Shown piece by piece: positions 56,081 through 64,000 of a stretch of 64,000 nucleotides of DNA (positions are counted from its first letter, which is position 1; every line of letters starts with the position of its first letter). Under the pieces are notes generated by a model. The model saw nothing but the letters and a program-made list of their open reading frames with translations. It was not told the DNA's origin and did not search any database. Source of the DNA: Acidomyces sp. 'richmondensis' (lineage: Eukaryota > Ascomycota > Dothideomycetes > Mycosphaerellales > Teratosphaeriaceae). The stretch is from contig QVLQ01000017.1 in NCBI GenBank assembly GCA_003545705.1, forward strand, positions 248,001-312,000, read 5' to 3'. A program made the translations under genes and the position numbers.

Positions 56081-56340
56081 CCTAAGATAAACAAGAGATA
56101 AGAAGGGTTTTATACTTAGGCTTTTATCTTCTGAAAACATATTCAGTAATAGCTGCTTATTATAGACAGGAATAGATCAGCAATGCAAGACATTATTATT
56201 ATATACTCCCTTGGCACACAAGACAAACAAGTGATGAGAAGGGTTTTATGCTTAGGCTTTTACCATTTGGAAAACAAACTCAGTGATAGCTGCTTATCCT
56301 AGATAGGAGTAGATCAGACATACAAGACTTTATTCTTATT
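56081..56340. repeat. Diverged tandem duplication, period about 136 bp
   Basis: A unit starting AAACAAGAGATAAGAAGG at 56089 recurs as AAACAAGTGATGAGAAGG at 56225, with later shared stretches AATAGATCAG/AGTAGATCAG. It follows element A where the LINE 3' part should continue, but I cannot show that it is LINE sequence. Confidence 0.6.
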
Positions 56341-56474
56341 ATCACTTAGGAAGTGTTCAAAGATAGAGTGCCATAGTAACCTATTATTTGAAAATCTTTC
56401 CATTTCCATTGGTCTGTTCCCGTAACATACGTACTCCAATCTCTGCGAAGACCCTAATAACCTACAATCATCCA

Positions 56475-58425
56475 CTACTTCTCTTCCTCGTTATATTTCC
56501 CGGAGTCGCCATCATTCGAGACTTTGCCCGCTACGTTGCTTCGCCTCTCTTCCCGGGCTTTACTCAAGTCTACATGTGGAAAATTGGCATCGACGCTGCT
56601 GCGCTCCCTGGCCACGATTTGCCGAGTCTCCACATGAGTCTTCCAAGCAACTGTTCCAATATATTTAGGTCCGTTTGGATCTTCAAACATCATTTCTGTA
56701 TTCTCCAACGTCTTACCAGCAGTCTCCGGGAACAACAAGAAGACGTTTATGAATGCGGCGGTGTTAAAAACGCCGAAAATAATGTAAGTTTTCCATTTGA
56801 TATTTGCGAATGAAGATGGAGTAAAGAGGCCGAGTGCAGTGTTGAATGCCCAGTTGCTCGAAGTTGCAAGGGCTACCCCCTTCCCTCTCAGATGTAGGGG
56901 GTACAACTCAGGAGGGTAGATCCAAGACACCGGACCCCACGTTGGTGCGAAAGATGCAACAAAGAGATATGTACAGGCTATCAACCCCTTAGCTGCGGCC
57001 CCAGAGACAGACATGGATTCTTCCGGGATTTTGTTAATGCCACCGGGTACAACATGCCCATAGGTCTTCAGAATTCCGGCGTTGGCAAACATAAAAGCCG
57101 CCATCAGAGCGGCTCCGACGAGAAGTGTTGGCCTCCGTCCCCATTGGTCCACCCATATCAGTGCTGGCAATGTCATGAATACGTTGATAATGTACTCGAT
57201 TGATGATGCGAGTAGATCGGCGTTGCCCCGATATCCAGCCATCGCAAAGACGTAGGTTATGTAGTACACTGTAGGATACGTTAATTTCGGTGCACATAGA
57301 GGCGTGCTTTAACAGCAAATTTGAGCACATACTCATCACATTCATGCCTGTTAGCTGTGACCAGACTTGAGTCATTACGCCAATCATTGTGCGATTGATC
57401 ATCTTCGGCCTGAAAAGGTCGAGATAAGATACTTCGTTATTTTTCCGCTCATATTCACACATTTCCTTAATATCTTGTAGCTCAGCGGAAACAAACGGAT
57501 GGTTAGGATCGCCATTGCCATGCACTCGCGCCAGCACATTGTGGCAATCATCCCATCTATCTTTCCTAGCAAGCCAACGAGGACTCTCTGGGACTAACAT
57601 CATCAAGAAGAAAAGTGCTATTGCTGGCAGCATTTGCAGACCCCATGGAATTCGCCATGCAGCGGTACTGTATGTTGATGAGGTCTTACCACCAATGAAA
57701 GAGCAACCGTATGAGATGCTGTTGGGTGGTTAGTGTCCAAAATATTCAATGAGCGCAACGTCTTGAGACGTGCGAGGCAAAGAGTATGCTTCACAAACGT
57801 ACTAGTACATGATCAGAATGCCCCATGTAATTGCCCATTGCTGGGCGCCAACGAAGCGACCGCGCCTTGAAGGCGGTGAAATCTCAGAGATGTATACTGG
57901 AACTTGGGCTGACTCTATACCGACAGCAAGGCCATTAATGATACGACCAACAATGAGCATTCCTATGTCTTGAGATGCGCAGATAATGGTCGACCCGATA
58001 CACCTGTATGGCATCAACTTCTAAGCGAAACAGTACATATACATGAGAAGTTCACTTACCATATACAGCACCCTAACATGATCGATTTCTTGCGGCCAAG
58101 GATGTCAGATACGAAACCTGATATAAGTGCTCCCAGCCAAGACCCTGCAGCCATGGCGGCAGTGATGCCGCCTTGGACAAGAGGATGGGGACCGGAGCAT
58201 GTTGATGCGCTGTTGAATGGAGGCCCGCTTGGGCCTTGGTTGAAATAACACAAATATGCTATCTCATCAACTTGGGCGGAAATAGAAGCCTAGATTCATT
58301 TGTCAGTCAAGGCTCAACTTGAACAATGGAAACAGAAGGCTTACAATATCGAAGCCAAATAAGCCACCGCCGATGACTGCAATAGCTGCAATAGCATATA
58401 TATTAGTGAGCCCCTTCGGCGCCAT
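56475..58425 (-). CDS. MFS sugar transporter, five exons
   Basis: Exons 58425-58345, 58289-58060, 58003-57803, 57718-57333 and 57268-56475 total 1,692 nt and 563 residues. Sugar-porter marks are present: GGGLFGFDI in helix 1, GFVSDILGRKKSIMLG in the 2-3 loop, ISEISPPSRRGRFVGAQQW after helix 4, LVPESPRWLARKDRWDD in the central loop, LTGMNV in helix 7, DQWGRRPTLLVGA in the 8-9 loop, and YPPELYPLHLRGKGVALAT with LFPETAGKTLENTEMMF near the C-terminus. Quinate and monosaccharide permeases look alike, so the substrate is open. The gene is intact between transposon blocks; its start is 580 bp from the next transposon fragment. Confidence 0.93.
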
Positions 58426-59006
58426 TTCTGCGACTTGCCGCGTGCAGGTCAAAAACGCATCGGAATTACTTTTCCAAACCCACTAGGGTCAACGGGAGAG
58501 GAGATTATATATATGAGATATCCGAACATAAGGAGATGATGTATTCTGTCACATGTGCAGGCCCCACGACATCATAAGACGTCCATCGAAGCAAATGTTC
58601 TGCCGAGTCCCGCGCTGCGATCGCCACAAATGGCTTTATAGTCTGCCCACAACTGTGTTCCGCGGGTCGATGATGCTAAAGAATCCCCGCATCTACGATG
58701 TGTACGCGGTCGTCATTACGCACTTCTGCTCTTGCAAAACTACGAGGCTCCACGCAATCAATTGCGACGAATGGCGAGCTCGGATTTTTCCGACACGTTT
58801 GACACAAGACGTCAAAACGGACCAGAACCCTCTCCTCTCTTATCTAGCGGGTTCCACCCATCTTCGTACGCTCCTTGCACTCTTCGTGCTTACATAATAA
58901 GGAGAGATGAACGCTGCACTGAATATGCCCTATCGCTCGCTTTGTCGGGTTCCCCGCTTGTTATGCTACAACCGTTGTACGTCGCCTTTAGGTGGACATT
59001 ACCGGT
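58426..59006. other. Sugar-transporter promoter region, no gene seen
   Basis: About 580 bp upstream of the transporter, ending at a transposon tip. A 114-codon plus-strand frame at 58553 has no family resemblance. Confidence 0.5.
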
Positions 59007-59443
59007 AATATCATCCGTGGGGAAGCCGGGCACGGATTGCCCACCCACTACCTTAGATCTATTATAACACATTCAAAATTGGGCTGTTGACTAAACAAAG
59101 TGGCTGAAATTCAAGCCAATATCCAAGCGGCTATTACTACAATTCAAAAGAAAAGTCTTTTTGAGCGGCTGCTCTTACATTTCTATATTAGGCTTGTTGG
59201 AAAGGGAGTGTTCAAGATGTCTAGGCCTGCTTGATTCTTTTTAACTACAAAGGAAATTATCCAGTCTTATATATTCCCTTCTTAAACTCCTAGGGCAATC
59301 TGATTTCTATCCTGATTTCCAATCACTTAATTCTAGGTCGTTCTAGACCTATCAAAACCATCTAGACCTTTTGGCATAGGTCCTTCTAGGCCTTTCAACA
59401 AGGCTTTACCTTTAGTCCCGCCTTGTAGGGACTTCTTTACGAT
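59007..59443 (+). mobile_element. Pogo-like fragment related to element C, split by a solo LTR
   Basis: TAATATCATCCGTGGGGAAGC at 59007 resembles the element C tip. A start near 59078 gives a translation containing VAEIQANIQAAITT, like the copy at 62230. After the LTR (59195-59400) the match to element C continues to 59443, where another transposon begins at TAATG. Only the N-terminal part is present. Confidence 0.75.
59195..59400 (-). mobile_element. Solo LTR, family L1, longer variant
   Basis: 206 bp in reverse orientation to the copy at 37592, from TGTTGGAAAGGG to CCTTTCAACA, with AGGCT on both sides (59190-59194, 59401-59405). It carries about 24 extra bases in the TCTAGACC-rich middle. 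Confidence 0.8.
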
Positions 59444-60000
59444 TAATGTAAGGTCAATGATGGGTATTTCGGCCGGATGGGTATCTCGGCCACAACGCTA
59501 ACCCTGCTTCGCTAGAATTACTCTCAATAATGTTCTTAACATTCTCCTTGATTCTCATTATTGCTAACGCCAGGGATCAGAGCGTGAAACGGACAGGGGG
59601 GTTAGCACGGATATTTATCGAATTTCGTATCATCTTTTTCAAAACAATATGCTACCACCAAATTGCGTCGAAATCAGCCAAAATGAAGGCAGCATTATGC
59701 TAACAATATCAGCATTTGAATCGGGCTAATGCGACAGTATACCAGCAGCTGCAAAGTGTTGGAAAGGGAGTATTCAAGATGTCTAGGCCTGCTTGATTCT
59801 TTTTAACTACAAAGGAAATTATCCAGTTTTCTATATTCCCTTCTTGAATACCCAAGACATTCTGTATTAGTGATCTTCCAGTTTGATTTCCAATTGCTTT
59901 CCAAGCAACTTGTCAAGGTACTTCTACACCTTTTAACACAAAGGTCTATAATTTCTCTAAATCTACGCTCTCCAGAAGAATTTATAGAAGATCCATAAGA
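59444..60000 (+). mobile_element. Pogo-like fragment related to element D, split by a solo LTR
   Basis: The tip TAATGTAAGG at 59444 is followed by GATGGGTAT..TCGGCC twice at 17 bp. A transposase start near 59651 reads MLPPNCVEISQNEGSIMLTI, matching element D. Removing the LTR at 59757 joins AAAK to VYNFSKSTLSRRIYRRSIR in frame. It ends at the LTR beginning 60001. Confidence 0.75.
59757..59938 (-). mobile_element. Solo LTR, family L1
   Basis: 182 bp, same length as the copy at 37592 and reverse in orientation, flanked by CAAAG (59752-59756 and 59939-59943). Confidence 0.85.
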
Positions 60001-60297
60001 TGTCAGAGGTAGCAGGCAGGCAGGTAAGCAGGAATGGATATAGCTGCAGGCAATGTCTTTCCAAGAGCTAACTGAAGTGTACTGAGTATCTCAACAGACA
60101 GGAGGTGGCTCAAGGAGCTACAAAAGGATCGGAAGAAATACGTGTTCCTCCCTGACTCATGACTCCACACTCAGGCTTCAGCCCTGATTCATGAGCAGTT
60201 GGTGTTGAGAGCCAAAAGGCGACGCCACCTCTTGGGGCAGCATTATTGGTCCCTTATAGTTGGCTGAATCCAGTTGGCTCAGGCCTTGCCTATGACA
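60001..60297. mobile_element. Diverged solo LTR related to the chromovirus LTR
   Basis: 297 bp from TGTCAGAGGTAGCAGGC to CCTTGCCTATGACA. It follows the 246-bp chromovirus LTR over most of its length but carries about 50 extra bases near 60200-60250 (GAGAGCCAAAAGG onward). No matching duplication flanks it. Confidence 0.8.
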
Positions 60298-60603
60298 AGA
60301 GTCTTCTCTACAGCAGGCGAAGGGATCTGATGTTTTTCGTGTGCTTGCAACTATGAAGTGTGCCTAGCTATATAATGTTGCAAAGTTGACTTACGGATTG
60401 AGAATCTGCGTAAAGTGGCTCGGATTAACTTGAATTGATCTGATCCTAGAGCGGAGATTGCCTCTTAAAGTGTACTTTCAGAAAACACCTGTAAATTGCG
60501 TCGGGTCACGTCCGTTGCAGATTTTACAGGGTGTTGAAGAAGACAAGCTGCAAGATTGTGCGTCGGTTCCCTAGGTGCGTCGCTTTTCCCATGAATTACG
60601 TTA
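60298..60603 (-). mobile_element. Pogo-like fragment, N-terminal part only
   Basis: The right tip reads TAACGTAATTCATGGG leftwards from 60603, with CGACGCAC twice at 17 bp. A transposase N-terminus follows (EAISALGSDQFKLIRATLRRF, then STLQHYI). It stops at the LTR border 60297. Confidence 0.7.
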
Positions 60604-61016
60604 CCACTTTCTCTATAAGGTTCAACTGTTCTGTGAATTTTGCCCCTTCAAACACAAGGGTTCCTGTCTTGAAACCAAAATTAGAGTCATCTGCCATTCT
60701 GAAGTTTTGTAAGACTTAATTCAAGGGTCAAACAGTGTGCGATATTATCAAGTCAGAGTGAGGGTCACGTGGTAGGTTCTCAGTGGAGAGTATGTCAAGA
60801 CAGAGAGTGGCGGAGTAGCACTTCGCATTCAATTGATTTTTCCAACTCGCTGATTGGGATCGAGCAATACCGAAGTTTAATGAGTCGACTTCGTCCACAT
60901 ATACAAGCCATCTCGCATGTCTGACATTTGAGCCACTGTAGATACACCCTACTTTTCGGTGCCACTCCTTAAGCCAACAAAGTGGTGATTAAGCATACGT
61001 TGCCTTTATGTGTGAA
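60604..61016. other. Gene-free spacer
   Basis: About 410 bp between the transposon fragment and the 3' end of the acyltransferase-like gene. The short frame at 60531-60719 shows no family. Confidence 0.5.
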
Positions 61017-62033
61017 TCACCAGCGCACTCTCAAATTTGTCGAAACTAGCAAATTTGCGGCTGTAGCCACCACCCCAGTAAGTCCTAAGCTCATGATGAA
61101 ATCACCCCAACCGGGACCAATCACGCTTCCAAAGAAACCTACGCCAGTAGCCATTAAGCTCTTATTTCCTCTCATCTTGAAAAACATTGTGATAAGCGTA
61201 GAAATAACGTAGGTTTCCAGTGAACGTTTGCCGACAGCCTCGAGAAGATTTTGGACAGCGACAGGCAGGTATGGAAGTACCTTCTCAACGAGCAAAAATT
61301 TCAGGATTGAGACACCAGATGTCACGAGCATGAATGAGGGAGTCCAAAGACCCTTTGATATCGGTGCAAATTTGGGGAGCACAAAATGCAGAGCCTCGCC
61401 GGCCGCAATCAGCCCAACGCCCCTCATGATCCTTTGCGATGCTAGAAGCTTCTGTTCTCCGAATGACCGTCCAACCAGCATTGAGACGGCAGTGGTCAAG
61501 CACCCGAGAAGACCTTCGGGGTCAAAGGATGGCGTAAGGAGTCTATTACCGAAAAGGAGTCTATCCAGGCGCGTTTGAGCGACTCCCGCGGTATCTGCGT
61601 CTGCATAGTCAGGATGCGCCAGAGGGTTATTCGCGCACATCTTCGAAGCGCCCAACAGAGTTATAGCGTACCACAAGATCACCAGTGGAGCGCCATGATA
61701 GTGTCTCAGAAAGGTGAAACAAGACTCGTTAGCGATCAGCCCTGCAACTCCCAGCCGCTGCAGCACTCCAGGAATGCGCACGACTGGTTTGCGACCGACA
61801 GTAGCCGAAAGGGCCTGCAAACCCAGCCCAATAGCAATCAAGCCAAGATTGCGACGAGCCGGAGCTGGTGACATGCCAGAGAGAAATGCAAAGCACGGGA
61901 AGATAGTATCGGCGTATGTTATTTGTTCTATGTATCCGGAATGAGATGTCCATGGCAGGGAACTGACATTAATAAACGTCATCTCGAGCCCGGTAAGGCC
62001 GCGAACGACATCTCTGGTGCGATCGCGAGGCAT
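61017..62033 (-). CDS. DUF5009/HGSNAT-like multispanning acyltransferase-type membrane protein
   Basis: A single-exon frame of 338 residues with about nine to ten hydrophobic segments. RDVVRGLTGLEMTFINVS at the N-terminus and ADTIFPCFAFLSGMS match the start of NagX and heparan-alpha-glucosaminide N-acetyltransferase-like proteins (RG...M..N, then D..FP.F.F..G). RIPGVLQRLGVAGLI near residue 90 matches the next conserved block. Members move acyl groups across membranes, but the fungal substrate is unknown. It is intact although the start codon lies only 124 bp from a transposon tip. Confidence 0.8.
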   Translation of the reverse strand: MPRDRTRDVVRGLTGLEMTFINVSSLPWTSHSGYIEQITYADTIFPCFAFLSGMSPAPARRNLGLIAIGLGLQALSATVGRKPVVRIPGVLQRLGVAGLIANESCFTFLRHYHGAPLVILWYAITLLGASKMCANNPLAHPDYADADTAGVAQTRLDRLLFGNRLLTPSFDPEGLLGCLTTAVSMLVGRSFGEQKLLASQRIMRGVGLIAAGEALHFVLPKFAPISKGLWTPSFMLVTSGVSILKFLLVEKVLPYLPVAVQNLLEAVGKRSLETYVISTLITMFFKMRGNKSLMATGVGFFGSVIGPGWGDFIMSLGLTGVVATAANLLVSTNLRVRW

Positions 62034-62156
62034 TTTCCTTGCACCTTGACCCGGGAATAAGTAGAGATGCGCTTAATAATGTTACAATATCTGTAGTAGA
62101 CAAATGCTTTGTAGGTATTTGTGTTAGGCGGAACGATATAACGGCACTGATTAAAG

Positions 62157-62543
62157 TAACGTCATCCGCGGGGAAGCTGCGCACGGATTGCTAGCCCACG
62201 ACATTTGATCCATCACTACATATTCAAAAATGGACCGTTCATCAAAGCAAGCAGCTGAAATTGAAGCTAACATCTAGGCAGCTATTACTACATATAAAAA
62301 ACAAGAATACAAGTCCGTTTTTACGGCTGCTCTTGTATTCTCTATACTAGCTTCTACTCTCCAAGCCCGCCTTACTAGAACTACTTTACGATCGTACGCC
62401 TACAAATCTGCTTAGATCCTCTTAAGTACTGAAGAAAAGACATTAGTACGATAGATATTACGACTTTGCTATACTGGATTTCTAGCATTACCTCAGCTGG
62501 TCGTAGAAATAGCTGAGGAAATCCATCGTACCTGCTTCTAGCT
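62157..62543 (+). mobile_element. Pogo-like fragment related to element C
   Basis: TAACGTCATCCGCGGGGAAGC at 62157 is the element C tip. The start at 62230 reads MDRSSKQAAEIEANI then a stop, AAITTYKKQEYKSV, and EEKTLVR with TAG in place of Trp. At 62543 it is cut by the next transposon, inserted at TA. Its 3' half is not in the window. Confidence 0.8.
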
Positions 62544-64000
62544 TAACGTACATGACGGGGAAGTGCCGCAGACCCCGAAGTGCCGCACAAAATTCGACCT
62601 TATTACCGTTAAAAGCTATCTTTGTTGCGTAACTACAATATATTCTCCTTCCGAATCTTCGGATAGAATTTCGAGTACTTCCTCTTCCTCCTCTTCGATT
62701 TCATACGTCGTCGATTTCATACGTCGTCGTTTTTTCGACTTCTTTGTTGACACCTCCGCTTCAGCTTTTTCGACAACTTTAAGGATTTCGCGTATATTAA
62801 AGACAAACTTCCCTTTTATAGCGACTCTCTTTCCCTTTGTACGATCTTTTCGGTATCGTAGAAGCTTCCGAATTTTAGCATTCTCGTTCTGTAGAAGGAC
62901 TTGTTCGGTATTCGACTTTTCGAAGGACTTAGTAAGCCGAGCGATATACCACTTCGCAGAAGACGGAAGATTTGTCGCTTTTTAAACCGTTTTAAGTAGT
63001 TCTTTATTTGCATTTCGAATATCAGTTCTAGTAGGAGGAGAACTCGCTAGAAGCGTCGTTTTAAGGGCCGATAAATTGCGTTCGGGCGTCGTAGGGTTAC
63101 GGGAAGGATTGGAGGTAGGATTAGGCATTTCGAGACTGGAGAGAACAGTAATCGGAGAAAACGGAAAGATACCGGCCTTTCGAAAGCCCGAAAGAATCGA
63201 ATTTAGTCGGAAGGCTTCTTATCTAGCTATAATATATACTGTAGTCCAATCTACCTTCGAAATTCGACCCGGATTAAAGCGGGAGAGTCGGTCGGTTTCT
63301 CGAGAAAGATATATCTTTAGTAGGCTAAAGATAGCGACGTTAAGCGGTTGTAGTAGATGCGACGAATGCAGTAGTAATACGACGAGGTCTATCGCCTTCT
63401 TAAGGCAAAATGCGACAAACTTAGCTATAAGATGCGACAAGTGTCTATCTATAAGAAGAAGGCGGTACCGGGGAGTCGAAGGCTTTGTTTCAGGCTCGAA
63501 TACAGTCGTAAGCCACTCGTATCCGATAGAATCCGAAGTCTACCCTTTTCAAGACGACGAAAAGCGCCAATTTAGCGGCGTAGAGGCCGGAATCCACCCG
63601 GTATTTGTATACTCCCCTATATATATAAGGAGCAGCGGTAAGGCTCTTCCGGTAGCACTTATTCCTTCGATAGCGGTAACCTACTCTTACCGGCCGGGTA
63701 TCTTCTTTCGAGGTATCTTTTTCTTTAAGTTCGTAAGTACTCTTATCGAAATACTCGTTCCTAAAGAGAATCTGGACTCGTCGAAGTTGTAGATATCGTC
63801 GGGAAGGTAGGAGGCTTTGAGAAAGAGAGTTGAAAGGGCGTCAAGGTAGCTAGCTATTACTGAATAGCTAGTTCCTTCTACTCTTCCTACTTCAAGTTGT
63901 CTCGTATACGCGCCCTTTATTGTAGGGTATCGATTACGTAGTCTATTGACGAAATGTATACTGGGGAAGGAGGGAGGGCTCGTAGAAGTTGAAAGTTTTG
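62544..64000 (-). mobile_element. Pogo-like DNA transposon F, runs out of the window
   Basis: The left tip TAACGTACATGACGGGG starts at 62544, with GAAGTGCCGCA repeated at 17 bp. The minus strand encodes most of a transposase; the N-terminus and right repeat lie beyond 64000. Confidence 0.85.
62634..64000 (-). pseudogene. Transposase of element F, partial and decayed
   Basis: Reading leftwards from the window edge: IYNFDESRFSLGTS near 63785, VTAIEGISATGRALP near 63680, LLLIDRHLSHLIAKFVAFC near 63440, HSSHLLQPLNVAIFSLLK, DRLSRFNPGRISKVDW, and a charged C-terminus (KGKRVAIKGKFVFNIREIL then KSKKRRRMK and an acidic run). Several stops interrupt it, including TAG where relatives have Trp. It is a different pogo family from A-D. 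Confidence 0.8.

Noticed and set aside
60001..60297. A target duplication AAGA around the diverged LTR
   Set aside because: It would require the LTR to end without its final A; the true flanks TAAGA and AGAGT do not match.
61228..61944. Plus-strand frames of 76-116 codons
   Set aside because: They lie antisense within the acyltransferase-like gene and resemble nothing.

Overview
The window looks like nuclear DNA of a filamentous ascomycete (Pezizomycotina). Many genes carry short GT..AG introns of about 50-80 bp. The gene content is typically fungal: a Spo14-type phospholipase D, a mitochondrial phosphatidylserine decarboxylase, a GH76 Dfg5/Dcw1-type cell-wall enzyme, a PTH11-like rhodopsin-domain protein, amino-acid and sugar permeases and P450s. 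The repeats are fungal too: a Tad1-like LINE, many pogo/Fot-like DNA transposons and a Ty3/gypsy chromovirus. I cannot name the species.

Bases 1-13.3 kb are ordinary housekeeping DNA: phospholipase D (3' end outside the window), a glutathione S-transferase, a low-molecular-weight tyrosine phosphatase, phosphatidylserine decarboxylase, a DUF885 metallopeptidase-like protein and a HERP/Usa1-like ubiquitin-like membrane protein. From 13.4 to 24 kb is a variable block: a P450 pseudogene, an MFS transporter pseudogene, an intact P450, a rhodopsin-domain membrane protein and an APC permease. From 25.1 to 33.2 kb come a coiled-coil protein whose reading frame is broken twice, a GH76 GPI-type protein and a second amino-acid permease.

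From about 33.97 to 56.34 kb the DNA is a nested stack of transposons. A decayed Tad1-like LINE is split by three pogo-like elements, each at a TA. One of these holds a second pogo-like element and a solo LTR, and the second element holds another solo LTR. Another pogo-like element is split by two near-identical full-length chromovirus copies with visually identical 246-bp LTRs and 5-bp target duplications. Removing each insertion and one TA restores the LINE reading frame, so the order of insertion can be read directly. A five-exon sugar transporter (56.5-58.4 kb) and an acyltransferase-like membrane protein (61.0-62.0 kb) remain intact between further transposon fragments that run to the window end.

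The most interesting observation is in the pogo-like terminal inverted repeats. At least eight different ends, with unrelated inner sequences, all contain a tandem motif repeated at exactly 17 bp, usually starting 16-17 and 33-34 bases from the tip, behind a shared tip TAACGT or TAATGT. This looks like a conserved spacing rule for transposase binding with a freely changing sequence. Secondary observations are a candidate -1 frameshift hairpin and a Tf1-like self-priming pairing in the chromovirus, and a one-sided loss of TG (not CA) in part of the LINE.
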